Both the position numbers and the translations under genes were made by a program. This document shows positions 1-9,108 of a stretch of DNA of 64,000 nt, in pieces (position 1 is the first letter of the stretch; every line of letters begins with the position of its first letter). Source of the stretch: Chitinophaga caseinilytica (GTDB lineage Bacteria; Bacteroidota; Bacteroidia; Chitinophagales; Chitinophagaceae); contig NZ_CP150096.1 in assembly GCF_038396765.1 (NCBI RefSeq), forward strand, positions 5,315,001 to 5,379,000, in the 5' to 3' direction. Below the pieces are notes generated by a model, which worked only from the letters and a program-made list of their open reading frames with translations, did not search any database and was not told the DNA's origin.

Positions 1-28
1 ATAATTGGAGATTGCCGGTTAATTCTTT

Positions 29-538
29 TTACTTCCCTTTCGCCGAAATCCGCAACAGCTCGTTTCGCATCCCCGGCACGCGGTGGATCACGATCTTCAT
101 CCCTTCCCGCATATCCCCGAACCCCAAATCCGGGAATATCACCACATCCACCCCGGTATCGATCACCCCATGTTCGGTTTTCAGCGTAAACAGCACAACG
201 CCGGCCCTGAACGATCGCCGCGAAATGCTTTCCACCGTGGCTTCAACGATCTCCTTGCGCTCCGCCCCCGCATACCCGGCAAGATTCCTGTAATACGGAT
301 AAATGTACCGCGCCGCACCGAAGCAAAGCCCCGCAAACGCCAGCGGCACTGCGTAACTGAAGAAATCAGGCCGGCCGTCCACAAAACTCATAACCGCCTG
401 GTACACGATGAATCCCAAACCGCCGGCGAGCGGCAGAATGAGCAGTAGGAAAACGAGTATCCTCGCGCGGAAAACCCCGCGCATCCTGCGTTTTTCCTCG
501 CTTGTAAGTTCGGTGGTAATAATGCTGTGCGTTTTCAA
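29..538 (-). CDS. Two-helix membrane protein, unknown function
   Basis: A 169-residue protein that I do not recognise. The N-terminus is charged and cytoplasmic in character. Two hydrophobic segments follow at about residues 27-50 and 62-83, separated by a short loop. The remaining 85 residues form a soluble, beta-rich tail with an arginine/lysine-rich start and repeated Val/Ile-Gly patterns. The fold resembles small membrane proteins with a cytosolic beta domain, but no motif gives a function. It is followed on the same strand by nothing in this window and preceded by the methyltransferase gene 63 bases away, so the two may be co-transcribed. Confidence 0.75.
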   Translation of the reverse strand: MKTHSIITTELTSEEKRRMRGVFRARILVFLLLILPLAGGLGFIVYQAVMSFVDGRPDFFSYAVPLAFAGLCFGAARYIYPYYRNLAGYAGAERKEIVEATVESISRRSFRAGVVLFTLKTEHGVIDTGVDVVIFPDLGFGDMREGMKIVIHRVPGMRNELLRISAKGK

Positions 539-601
539 TGGCCGTAAAGTTGCCGATTATTTCGTTCCCGCACAATCCCTGCAATCCGGGAGTTTTGGCC
601 T

Positions 602-1240
602 TTATTTTTTCTCCGCCCAGACATATGCCCGCCGGGTAGGGTATTCCATATTTTCATTCGGTCGCCGCTCGATGGCATCGATAACGCGGAACCCCGTTTT
701 CTGGAGCAACTGAACGATATCGTCCGTTTTGAAGAAGTACAGATCGATGTCGATCTCCTTGTCGTGCGCTTTGTCGAAATGCCGGACTTCCTCCCCCACA
801 TGATAAGAAAACAAGAAATCACCACCCGCTTTCAATACCCGGTTGATTTCCCCGAAACACTGCCTCACCTCTTCGAGCGAAAAATGAACGATCGCGTAGA
901 ACGCCAGCGCACTGCCCAGGTGCCCGGGCGGGAACCCGATATGCAGCAAATCGCCGGTCTCGAAACGGATTTGCGGGGAAAGCTTACGGGCCACTTCGAC
1001 CATCGCCGGCGCCAGATCGATGCCCACAATGTTTTCCAGTCCATTGTCATGCAGGAACCGCGTGGTTTGCCCCGGCCCGCAGCCGAAATCCGCGCATAAT
1101 CCTTCTTCTTTGTTCGCCCTGGCAAATTCTTTCAGCAGCAGGCGGTCGACGTGCTTTCCCGAAAGCTCGTCCCACCGTTCCACCGCATAATCTCCGGCAA
1201 CGAGGTTATAACATTCCAGTATTTTTTCGGGTGAATTCAT
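602..1240 (-). CDS. Class I SAM-dependent methyltransferase
   Basis: A 212-residue methyltransferase of the Methyltransf_11/25 type. The SAM-binding glycine-rich motif I is DFGCGPGQ at residues 51-58. The acidic end of beta-2 follows as VGIDLAP at 72-78. The later FYAIVHF and GGDFLFSYH segments fit the usual beta-4 and post-core strands. I chose the internal ATG before NSPEKIL rather than one 16 codons upstream, because the upstream extension is not methyltransferase-like and the family begins close to the chosen Met. The substrate cannot be told from sequence. Length is normal for the family. It faces the S41 peptidase gene divergently. Confidence 0.88.
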   Translation of the reverse strand: MNSPEKILECYNLVAGDYAVERWDELSGKHVDRLLLKEFARANKEEGLCADFGCGPGQTTRFLHDNGLENIVGIDLAPAMVEVARKLSPQIRFETGDLLHIGFPPGHLGSALAFYAIVHFSLEEVRQCFGEINRVLKAGGDFLFSYHVGEEVRHFDKAHDKEIDIDLYFFKTDDIVQLLQKTGFRVIDAIERRPNENMEYPTRRAYVWAEKK

Positions 1241-1332
1241 GATCTGGTGTTTTATTTCGGTAATGAACGGAAGGGTTAACGATCGCAATACCCTGAAATT
1301 AAGCTGTATTTATGATGTTGCGGGATAAAATT

Positions 1333-1340
1333 TACCTTTG
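1333..1340 (+). promoter_or_regulatory. Bacteroidota -7 box (TACCTTTG)
   Basis: An exact TAnnTTTG match lies 63 bases before the start of the S41 peptidase gene. No good TTG is seen at the expected 19-21 base spacing upstream, so the promoter call is moderate. Confidence 0.45.
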
Positions 1341-1403
1341 CTGTTGAATGCATTATATTTACGCTAACTAAGATTTACCCTGACCCAAAAAGCTCGTCCC
1401 TGT

Positions 1404-3740
1404 ATGCTCCGCACATCGCTATTCCTTACATTATTCCTCTTTTCCTGCGTTACCGCAATGGCACAAACTGCCCGCCAGGCCATCAATCAATACACATTCG
1501 CCCGGCTGTATGGTTACGTCCGTTTCTTTCACCCGTCGGATGCCGGCGTGGTCACGGATTGGGACGCGCTGGCCATTTACGGGGCGCAGGCCGTGGATGG
1601 CGCTAAAAATGCGGCCGAACTGAAAAGTGCGCTGGAAGGCATTTTCCACCCCATCGCCCCCACGCTGCGGATATACGAGACCGGTAAGCCTGCCCTTGGC
1701 CCGCTGGAAGCGCCCCGGGACGCGGGCCGCATGAAGGTAGTGATGTGGCAGCATAGCGGGTACGGGCCTGGCGGTGGGATTTACAAATCCATCCGGACCA
1801 ACAGTTACAACTTCCTGCCCAAGGCTACAGGGCTCCAGGGCGGAGGGTTCACTAATATTACCACCCAGCTGGACGCCAAGCCCTACCGCGGCCGGAAGTT
1901 CCGTTTCACCGCGGCCTCGCTGGCCACCAACCTTCGCGATGCCTACGGGCAGTTCTGGGTGCGGGTAGACCGGGTGGGCGATGGGATCGGGTTCTTCGAT
2001 AATATGGACAACCGCCGGATCATGGGCGTTTCCCAAAAATGGCGCCGGGATACCATCGCCGGAACGGTAGATCCCGATGCGGAATCCATCAACTTCGGCG
2101 CCTTCGTCATCCGTGAGGGCGATTTCCTCATAGACGATCTCCGCCTGGAGGTAGAAATGCCCGAAGGCTGGAAAACACTCGATTTCAACGGTAATTTCGA
2201 AAACGACAAACCGGGGAAAGACCCTTCGGGATGGTCGTACGACGAAAACGACAAGTCCATCATCCTGGCCGTGGAATCCGGTTCCCCGCCGGAAGGCAAA
2301 CAGGCATTGCGGATCGGGCGCGCGGGCGAGCCGATAAAAGCCGAATACGCCAGTCAGCTCTTCCCCATCGACCTCGCCGCCGGTACCTTCCTGCACAAAG
2401 ACCTCGGCAACGGCCTGACGATCGATATGCCCATGGCGCTGTGGGGCGATGGTAAAACGACCTTCCCGGCTACGGACACCATTGCCGCCAGGGCCCTCAG
2501 CCAGCAGCGCGCCGCCGGCCTCTCCGCTCCCCTCACCGGCGAGAATCTTTATCTGCGCCTGGCCAACGTCTGCATCACCTGGAACATCTACCAGCACTTC
2601 CATCCCTATTTCAAAGAATGGACGACCAACTGGGACCAGGACCTCCAAACCGCCATCGCCGACTGCTACCGCGATAAAACCCCTGCCGGCTTCGAGCGCA
2701 CGCTCGCACGCCTCAACGCGCGCCTGCATGATGGGCACACCTACGTAGCTGGCCCACAGACGTTCGTAGACCGCCGCTTCCTCCCGCTCCAGCTGGCCTG
2801 GGCGGATAACAGCCTCGTGGTGACGGCCGTGTTTTCCCCCGACACCAAAGCCAAACGCGGCAACGTCATCACCGCTATCAACGGCATACCGACACAGGAA
2901 TACCTCAAGCAACGGTCTGCCTTCGTATCGGCCGGCAGCGCCAACGCCATGATGCGGCAGACGATCGGCTCGCTGTGCGTGTCTAAACCCGATTCCAGCC
3001 TTCAGCTTACTTTCCGATCCGGAAACGGGCAAACCTGGCGGGAAAAAGTCCCTTTCAGCATTCCTGCGAACGAATATTACGGAAAGCTGCCCAACACCCG
3101 GCCCGCGGCATTCGATTCGCTGGGCAGCGGGATCGTTTACATCGATCTTTCCCGCCTGGGCTGGAACGAAATGAAAGAGAAATTGGATGAGATCGCCGCC
3201 GCAAAAGGCGTGGTGGTCGACCTGCGGGGCTATCCCAAAGATGAGAACGGCTCACAGATCATCGGTCACCTGATCACAAAAAAAGACAAGGACAAATGGA
3301 TGCATACCCAGCGCATCACCCGGCCCGACCATGAAAATACCGGATGGGACAGCTTCGGCTGGAACCTGACCCCAAAGAAACCGCACATCGCCGGCAAAAC
3401 CGTTTTCCTGACAGACGGCAGCGCCATCAGCTACGCGGAATCCGTGATGGGATACATTAAAGACCAGCAACTGGCCACCATCATCGGCGAGCCAACGGCG
3501 GGCGCCAACGGCAACGTTACCGGCGTAAACCTTCCCGGCGGGTATACATTCCGCTATACGGGCATGAAAGTTACCCAGCACAATGGCGCGCAGCATTTCA
3601 CCAAAGGCATTGAGCCCGATATACTGGTGAAGCCCACCATCAAAGGGATCATCGACAATAAAGATGAGCTCCTGGAAAAGGCCGTGGATGTTATCAAAAA
3701 CGGACAGGCCACCGTAAAAAACGGGCGGGAAGCGAAATAA
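1404..3740 (+). CDS. Secreted S41-family (tail-specific/tricorn-like) serine peptidase
   Basis: A 778-residue exported peptidase. A signal peptide ends near VTAMAQ. The N-terminal ~380 residues are a family-specific extension. A PDZ-like segment containing VITAINGIPTQEY lies around residue 490. The S41 core follows: VVVDLRGYP near residue 601, the putative nucleophile region TDGSAISYAE near 669, and GEPTAGANGN near 694. These three blocks are the conserved S41 landmarks. Such proteins are common in Bacteroidota and are exported to the periplasm or surface; the substrate is unknown. A strong terminator follows directly. The exact catalytic Ser/Lys assignment is inferred. Confidence 0.88.
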   Translation: MLRTSLFLTLFLFSCVTAMAQTARQAINQYTFARLYGYVRFFHPSDAGVVTDWDALAIYGAQAVDGAKNAAELKSALEGIFHPIAPTLRIYETGKPALGPLEAPRDAGRMKVVMWQHSGYGPGGGIYKSIRTNSYNFLPKATGLQGGGFTNITTQLDAKPYRGRKFRFTAASLATNLRDAYGQFWVRVDRVGDGIGFFDNMDNRRIMGVSQKWRRDTIAGTVDPDAESINFGAFVIREGDFLIDDLRLEVEMPEGWKTLDFNGNFENDKPGKDPSGWSYDENDKSIILAVESGSPPEGKQALRIGRAGEPIKAEYASQLFPIDLAAGTFLHKDLGNGLTIDMPMALWGDGKTTFPATDTIAARALSQQRAAGLSAPLTGENLYLRLANVCITWNIYQHFHPYFKEWTTNWDQDLQTAIADCYRDKTPAGFERTLARLNARLHDGHTYVAGPQTFVDRRFLPLQLAWADNSLVVTAVFSPDTKAKRGNVITAINGIPTQEYLKQRSAFVSAGSANAMMRQTIGSLCVSKPDSSLQLTFRSGNGQTWREKVPFSIPANEYYGKLPNTRPAAFDSLGSGIVYIDLSRLGWNEMKEKLDEIAAAKGVVVDLRGYPKDENGSQIIGHLITKKDKDKWMHTQRITRPDHENTGWDSFGWNLTPKKPHIAGKTVFLTDGSAISYAESVMGYIKDQQLATIIGEPTAGANGNVTGVNLPGGYTFRYTGMKVTQHNGAQHFTKGIEPDILVKPTIKGIIDNKDELLEKAVDVIKNGQATVKNGREAK

Positions 3741-3756
3741 ACGGCAGATAAAAAGC

Positions 3757-3795
3757 AAAAAGCCCCGCGGAACGACATGTTTCGCGGGGCTTTTT
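3757..3795 (+). terminator. Rho-independent terminator after S41 peptidase
   Basis: A GC-rich stem (AAAAAGCCCCGCG on the left, CGCGGGGCTTTTT on the right) with one bulged G and a short loop. It is flanked by A and T runs so it can act in both directions. It sits 17 bases after the peptidase stop. Confidence 0.85.
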
Positions 3796-3822
3796 CGTTA
3801 AATTCCGGGCAAAAACAATACC

Positions 3823-4197
3823 ATGGAAGGGAAAGCCATATCTATCCGGCCGTTCATCGGCGCAACGGATTTCGAAGTATCGAGCCGTTTCTACAAAGAC
3901 CTGGGCTTCCGGGAAGTGGCGCTATCGCCCGCCATGTCGCTTTTCACGACCGGGAAACTGGGTTTCTACCTGCAACGCGCCAACGTCAAAGACTGGATCG
4001 ACAATACGATGATCTTCATGGAGGTCGACGACGTCAACGGTTTCTGGGAATACCTTACCGCGCTCGATCTGCCCGGAAAATACCCTTCCGCAAGGCTGGG
4101 CGCCATCCGGACAGCCGACTGGGGCCGCGAATGCTTCCTGCACGACCCTTCCGGCATCCTGTGGCATTTCGGGGAATTCTCCGCCAAAACGAATTAG
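3823..4197 (+). CDS. VOC (glyoxalase/bleomycin-resistance fold) family protein
   Basis: A 124-residue protein with the two beta-alpha-beta-beta-beta modules of the vicinal oxygen chelate fold. Visible landmarks are FYKDLGFRE in the first module and the closing CFLHDPSGILWHFGE, whose DPSG turn and terminal Glu are typical of the family. Members bind metals or small molecules as lyases, dioxygenases or drug-binding proteins; the specific role is unknown. The stop codon abuts the stop of the convergent lipoprotein gene, so the two messages meet tail to tail with no space between them. Confidence 0.85.
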   Translation: MEGKAISIRPFIGATDFEVSSRFYKDLGFREVALSPAMSLFTTGKLGFYLQRANVKDWIDNTMIFMEVDDVNGFWEYLTALDLPGKYPSARLGAIRTADWGRECFLHDPSGILWHFGEFSAKTN

Positions 4198-6126
4198 TTA
4201 CAAATCCACCAATGCGCTCCGTTTGTTACAACGGTTCATCACCTGCACCTGCCAGCGATAATTGGGATAATATGTTTCCAGGCTGCCGCGGGCGTCTTTC
4301 CCGGGCACGCAGTTTTTGATGGTAATCGCCACCACGCCTTCGTTTACCGTACCGGATATCAGCGCCACATCGTAGCCGTTGGCCGCAATTTCGAACCGGG
4401 GCGCGCCGGGGTTCATGAAATACAGGCGCACGGGGTAGCAGGTTTGCGTCATATCGCAGGCGCCGCTGCCGCCGTAGGGTATAATCCCCGGTCCGTCGGC
4501 CTTGAACGCGACTTTAATCCGGATGCCATTGCCTTTGGGGTCGCAATCCATCGTAACGCCAGTGATCACGGGGTCGGTTCCGCAAGGCGGGATCACGATC
4601 GCGGAAATAGTCCGGAGTTTTTGCTGCTTGTAATACACGTCGATGTTGGTGAGCTGATCGGCGGCCTCCTCGTGCGATAACGTCAAATCGAAATCCTGCG
4701 TCCCTTTCAGCATCGTGTAGGCCACTTTTGCGTTGGAGTTTTGCAGGGTTACGTCGTTGTAGTTGACGGGGATGGCCCTTCCGTCTTCATTCACCAACTT
4801 GAACGTCTTTTTCACGCCGGAGTTGAACGTTGCCTGGTAGGGAACGTCGCTTCCGTCGGCCATGACAATCTTCGGTTTGATGTATTTGAGGGTGATGTCG
4901 CGCGTGGCGCTGGGGTCCCAGTTATCCCCCGAAAAGGCGTACCGGGCGGTCAGTTTGGTATACTTTTCATATTCGGGGATCGTTTTCGGGTTGAGGCGGA
5001 AGGTGACCATACCGTTGGCGGTGGAAGTCATTTTCGTTTCCATGAACACCGCCTCGCTGGTGCCGGGGATCACAAAGGCCATGTCTACCCCTACCGGTTG
5101 TTTGGTATAAGGCAGGTTCGTTTCGTTATCGATGAGGGTGAACGTGAGCTTGATCTCATCGTCGGTCACCTCGTCGTAATCCAGCAGGGAGCCTTCTGCG
5201 AAGGGTTTGAGCGACACGTCCGGCATGAGGGCCGCTTTCAGTTCGGCGATCGTGGCGGCGAGGTTCCGCAGCAGGCCTGCCAGGATGGTTTTCTCGAATT
5301 TATACCCCGCAACTTTTCCCTGGATGCTTTTAAACAGATTGTTCAGCTCGCCGTACCGGGCCTCCAGGCTCTTCAGTTCTTCTTTTTTGTCCTGCATATT
5401 GCCGGCATTCTTCACCGATTCGATGCCCTTTACGATCGCGGCTTTGATAGCGGCCAGCGTGGGGTGCGTATCGTAAGCCAGGCCGCCGCACTGGAAATAA
5501 TCGAGGGTATTGTCGACCGATTTGCTGACATCGTCCGAAGGTTGCGGCTCGATGCAGTTGTACACGCGGTCGCCGCCTTCCCCTTCCTTCAATGTGCTGA
5601 AACCGGCGGTTTGCTTGCCGTTCTCGAAGTAGGATTTCACCAGCACCTCCCCCGTTCCCGTTCCCCAGTTGTAATTCAATATCGACATCACCGAGCGGGT
5701 ATGGGAAATATGGTTCATTTCCACCACGATGCTGCCCTTTTTACCGTTCAGCAGGGTGTACATCCGGCTTTTGGACACTTCGGGGAACATTTCGGTCACC
5801 AGCAGTTCCGTATTCCCTTTTTTGGCCAGCACGGTGGATGTGAGGTATCGCATCTTGCCGTTGGCGTCGATCTTCCCGTAACCAGCCAGCGTATCTTCGT
5901 TATATGCGATCTTGAATACGAGTTGATTGGCCGCGTTCGGCGTCAGCTTTTCTTCGATCAGCACATTGCCCACGCCGGGCGTGATGCCGTTGTTGTGCGC
6001 CGCATCGGCTTTACGTTTCTCCGCCAGCGTTACTTCCGGTGTGGAGGGCGTGCTTTTCTTGCTGCAGGAAGCCATGATGCAAATGAGCAGTACGGCGAAA
6101 GGGAATGATAAACGAGGTAGGTGCAT
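4198..6126 (-). CDS. Large secreted lipoprotein, unknown function
   Basis: A 642-residue lipoprotein with a signal peptide and lipobox IMASC (Cys21) followed by a Ser/Thr/Pro linker. A helical, charged region with coiled-coil character (around EELKSLEARYGELNN) lies near the middle. The C-terminal half is beta-rich, with immunoglobulin-like or filamin-like spacing and several Cys (PPCGTDPVITGVTMDCD, GACDMTQTCYP) that could form disulfides after export. No family is recognised. It is likely anchored in the outer membrane. The neighbouring efflux gene is on the same strand 80 bases upstream. Confidence 0.8.
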   Translation of the reverse strand: MHLPRLSFPFAVLLICIMASCSKKSTPSTPEVTLAEKRKADAAHNNGITPGVGNVLIEEKLTPNAANQLVFKIAYNEDTLAGYGKIDANGKMRYLTSTVLAKKGNTELLVTEMFPEVSKSRMYTLLNGKKGSIVVEMNHISHTRSVMSILNYNWGTGTGEVLVKSYFENGKQTAGFSTLKEGEGGDRVYNCIEPQPSDDVSKSVDNTLDYFQCGGLAYDTHPTLAAIKAAIVKGIESVKNAGNMQDKKEELKSLEARYGELNNLFKSIQGKVAGYKFEKTILAGLLRNLAATIAELKAALMPDVSLKPFAEGSLLDYDEVTDDEIKLTFTLIDNETNLPYTKQPVGVDMAFVIPGTSEAVFMETKMTSTANGMVTFRLNPKTIPEYEKYTKLTARYAFSGDNWDPSATRDITLKYIKPKIVMADGSDVPYQATFNSGVKKTFKLVNEDGRAIPVNYNDVTLQNSNAKVAYTMLKGTQDFDLTLSHEEAADQLTNIDVYYKQQKLRTISAIVIPPCGTDPVITGVTMDCDPKGNGIRIKVAFKADGPGIIPYGGSGACDMTQTCYPVRLYFMNPGAPRFEIAANGYDVALISGTVNEGVVAITIKNCVPGKDARGSLETYYPNYRWQVQVMNRCNKRSALVDL

Positions 6127-6206
6127 AAGGACAGGTATCGGTAAATAGCCGCAAATGTAGCCACAGCAATTTCTCCGTCACATACCCAGAATTAAGTATT
6201 TCCCGG

Positions 6207-7634
6207 TTATTCGAAGGAAACCACGTTCGCGCGCGCTTCCTTTCTCACACCGGCCGGCAGCGCCATGAGCATGCCCGCCACGATCGCCATGCACACGATG
6301 CCGGCCGCGAGCCCATTGTCCAATGCCAGTTTGTAACCGGCGGCGGACCCACTGCCCACGGAGTTGTAGAAGATGCCCCCGATGATGCTGATCCCCAGCG
6401 CAGAAGCGATCTGCTGAAAAGTAGAGAAGATCCCGGCCGACAGGCCCGCATGCCGCGGCGGGATGCTGTCCAGCACGATGTTCAGCAGAAAAGGCAGCAC
6501 CATGCCGTTGCCCAGGCCGTACAAACCGATGAGCGCAATGTTCAAAACGGGCATGCTGTGGGTGGAGAACATTTGCATCTGCAAAACGAAACTGGCGAAA
6601 ATGATGAACAGTCCGCCGAGCAACACTTTCTTCCCGTACGTCACGAGCCATTTCGACGCCAGCACGGAGCTTCCCATGAACAGGACCGCGTGCGGAATGA
6701 AGTAAAGCCCGCATTCCAGCGCGGTAATGCCCAGTCCGTTTTGCAGGTACACCGCCACCATGAGCAGGTAGGCCGTGTGGAACATGAAATGGAAAAGCAC
6801 GGCCAGCAATCCGATATTGAAATGCCGGTCCCGGAACAGCTGCGTATCCATGAGCGGATGGCTGCCGGCGGCGGACTTTCTTTTCTGCCGGACGAAGAAC
6901 ACCGTCATGACCGCGCTGCCGGCAACGAGCGCAACCAGGCTCCAAAGCGGCCATCCCTGCTCCCTGCCTTCGGTGATGGAATAGATGCAGCAGCCCAGGC
7001 CGCCTGTCAGCAGCAAAGCGCCCGGATAATCGAAACGGACGCCGGTTTGGCGCTCGGTTTCCGGCAGGAATTTGCGGATGGCCCAAAGCGCCAGGCAGCC
7101 TACCGGCACGTTGATGAAAAAGATGAGCCGCCAGCCTTCAATAACGGTGCGGGTTTCAGCGAGATAGCCCCCGAGGATCTGACCGATGATGGCCGCGATG
7201 CTCAGCGTGATGCCATACCAGCCGATGGCTCTGGCGCGCTCCCGCGGCTCCGGGAAAAGGTCTTGAATGAGGGCGATGGACTGCGTGACCATGAACGCCG
7301 AGCTCACGCCTTGCAGGAACCGGGCGATGTTCAGTTGCAGCATCGTTTGCACCGCTCCGCATAAACACGACGCCACCGTGAAGCAAAGCATCCCCCAGAA
7401 AAAGACTTTCTTCCGCCCCAGGTAATCGCCCGCCCTGCCGCCGATGATGAGAAAACAGGCGCTCCCCAGCAAATAGCCCGCTATTACCAGTTGTATTTCT
7501 CCCTGCGTGGCGCCGAGGCCCGATTTGATGGTGGGGATGGCGATATTGATGATGAAAATATCGATCACATACAGCAGCGGCGCCGTAAGGATCACCAGCA
7601 ATACCCACCATCTTGCATCTTTTTTGCCCGTCAT
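6207..7634 (-). CDS. DHA2-type MFS drug efflux transporter (EmrB/QacA-like)
   Basis: A 475-residue transporter with the hydrophobicity of about 14 helices. The first helix region contains the DHA2-like VIDIFIINIAIPTI. Motif A appears as GGRAGDYLGRKKVF between helices 2 and 3. A motif C-like segment is GITLSIAAIIGQILGGYLAE. Such proteins export hydrophobic compounds by proton antiport. There is no adjacent membrane-fusion or outer-membrane partner, which suggests single-component export across the inner membrane. A near-perfect promoter precedes it and diverges from the helicase gene. Confidence 0.9.
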   Translation of the reverse strand: MTGKKDARWWVLLVILTAPLLYVIDIFIINIAIPTIKSGLGATQGEIQLVIAGYLLGSACFLIIGGRAGDYLGRKKVFFWGMLCFTVASCLCGAVQTMLQLNIARFLQGVSSAFMVTQSIALIQDLFPEPRERARAIGWYGITLSIAAIIGQILGGYLAETRTVIEGWRLIFFINVPVGCLALWAIRKFLPETERQTGVRFDYPGALLLTGGLGCCIYSITEGREQGWPLWSLVALVAGSAVMTVFFVRQKRKSAAGSHPLMDTQLFRDRHFNIGLLAVLFHFMFHTAYLLMVAVYLQNGLGITALECGLYFIPHAVLFMGSSVLASKWLVTYGKKVLLGGLFIIFASFVLQMQMFSTHSMPVLNIALIGLYGLGNGMVLPFLLNIVLDSIPPRHAGLSAGIFSTFQQIASALGISIIGGIFYNSVGSGSAAGYKLALDNGLAAGIVCMAIVAGMLMALPAGVRKEARANVVSFE

Positions 7635-7658
7635 ATTGTTTCATTTTTTTTGACGAAG

Positions 7659-7689
7659 CAAAATTACCGGCACGCTTTCCCGCCGGCAA
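7659..7689 (-). promoter_or_regulatory. Promoter of MFS gene: TTG-N20-TAATTTTG
   Basis: On the minus strand a TTG (plus-strand CAA at 7687-7689) is followed after exactly 20 bases by TAATTTTG (plus-strand 7659-7666). This matches the Bacteroidota -33/-7 consensus and spacing. The -7 box lies about 25 bases before the start codon. Confidence 0.7.
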
Positions 7690-7769
7690 CCGGTAAATGG
7701 ACAAGTATTTTTTGGAAGGGGAAGCGCCCTTCCCATCCCCCTTTCCGCAATACACAACAATATTTGACG

Positions 7770-7777
7770 TACTTTTG
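7770..7777 (+). promoter_or_regulatory. -7 box TACTTTTG immediately before helicase start
   Basis: An exact TAnnTTTG match ends only four bases before the helicase ATG. If used, transcription would begin at or very near the start codon. No TTG at the expected distance is visible. Confidence 0.45.
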
Positions 7778-7781
7778 CCCG

Positions 7782-9104
7782 ATGGAGCATTCTTCTTTTT
7801 CTATCGCCGATATCCTTTCCAACTTGCAGATCGGGGCTTTGAACGACATGCAGCAGGCATCCCTGGAAACGAACAGTACCAGCGATGCGGTGGTGTTGCT
7901 GGCCGATACCGGTTCCGGTAAAACTCTCGCTTTCCTGCTGCCCCTGGTGCGATCGCTGAAAAAGAACAACAATGTAAGCCAGGCCATGATCATCGTTCCC
8001 GCCCGGGAACTGGCCCTGCAGATAGAACGGGTGTTCAAAAGCATGAAAACCGGTTTCAAGGTCACCTGCTGCTATGGCGGCCACCTGCGCGAAACGGAAG
8101 AAAACAACCTGAAAGAAGCGCCGGAGCTGATTATCGGTACGCCCGGCCGGTTGGGCGACCACATCCGCAGAGGCAATATCAACACCGCACACATCGAAAC
8201 GCTGGTGCTGGATGAATTCGATAAATCGCTGGAAGAAGGGTTCGAAAAGGAAATGGCCTTCATCATCGGCTCCCTGCCCGCTTTGAAGAAAAGAATCCTT
8301 ACCTCGGCCACCGAAGCCCTCGATATCCCCGAATTCGTAGGCCTGGAAAACCCCACGGAGATCAACTTCCTCAAAGGAGAAAAATCGCCCGCGCTGGCGG
8401 TCAAAATGGTCAACAGCGACGATCCCGATAAATCGGAAACCCTCTTCCGCCTCATCTGCGCCCTCGGCAACCGTTCCACCATCATTTTCTGCAACCAGCG
8501 GGAATTCGTGGGGGAAGTGAGCGGCATGCTGAAAGACAAAGGCATCCTGAACGTGTTTTATCACGGCGCCATGGAACAGCAGGAGCGCGACGCCGCCCTC
8601 TGCAAATTCCGGAACGGCAGCTCCAATATCCTCGTCACCACCGACCTCGCCGCCCGCGGGCTCGACATCCCCAATATCCGCTACATCATCCATTACCAGC
8701 TTCCGCACACGAAAGAAACGTTCGTGCACCGCAACGGCCGCACCGCCCGCATGGAAGCCAGCGGCACCGCCATCCTCATGCTGGCGCCCGGCGAAAGGGT
8801 CCCGGACTATATTTCCCCGGCCCCCGAAGTCATCACCCTGCCCGATACCACCGTATTGCCGCAAAAACCGGATTGGACGACCCTGTTCATCGCAGCCGGC
8901 AAAAAGGATAAAGTGAACAAAGTGGATATCGTTGGCTTCCTGTCGCACAAGGGGATGCTGAAAAAAGAAGATATCGGGATCATCGAAGTGAAGGATTTCT
9001 TTTCCTTCGTGGCCGTGCGGAAGTCCAAAGCCGGAGCCACGCTGCATTTGATCCAATCCGAGCGACTGAAGAACAAAAAAGTGAAGATCAGCGTAGCGAA
9101 ATAA
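7782..9104 (+). CDS. DbpA-like DEAD-box ATP-dependent RNA helicase
   Basis: A 440-residue RNA helicase with all core motifs: Q motif region (NDMQQASL), Walker A ADTGSGKT at 41-48, PARELALQ, TPGR at 120-123, a DEFD variant of the DEAD box at 144-147, SAT at 175-177, TTDLAARGLDIP and HRNGRTAR. The C-terminal ~70 residues (DKVNKVDIVGFL, EDIGIIEVKDFFSFVAV) match the DbpA RNA-binding domain, which in Escherichia coli DbpA targets helix 92 of 23S rRNA. A role in large-subunit assembly is therefore inferred. I chose the start that keeps the Q-motif N-terminus and drops a proline-rich, non-homologous upstream extension. Confidence 0.92.
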   Translation: MEHSSFSIADILSNLQIGALNDMQQASLETNSTSDAVVLLADTGSGKTLAFLLPLVRSLKKNNNVSQAMIIVPARELALQIERVFKSMKTGFKVTCCYGGHLRETEENNLKEAPELIIGTPGRLGDHIRRGNINTAHIETLVLDEFDKSLEEGFEKEMAFIIGSLPALKKRILTSATEALDIPEFVGLENPTEINFLKGEKSPALAVKMVNSDDPDKSETLFRLICALGNRSTIIFCNQREFVGEVSGMLKDKGILNVFYHGAMEQQERDAALCKFRNGSSNILVTTDLAARGLDIPNIRYIIHYQLPHTKETFVHRNGRTARMEASGTAILMLAPGERVPDYISPAPEVITLPDTTVLPQKPDWTTLFIAAGKKDKVNKVDIVGFLSHKGMLKKEDIGIIEVKDFFSFVAVRKSKAGATLHLIQSERLKNKKVKISVAK

Positions 9105-9108
9105 TTCC

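Noticed and set aside
1431..3032. Open frame of 533 codons on the minus strand
   Set aside because: Antisense to the S41 peptidase; composition is Gly/Val/Arg-rich with no domain pattern.
4741..6108. Open frame of 455 codons on the plus strand
   Set aside because: Antisense to the large lipoprotein gene, which has a proper signal and lipobox.
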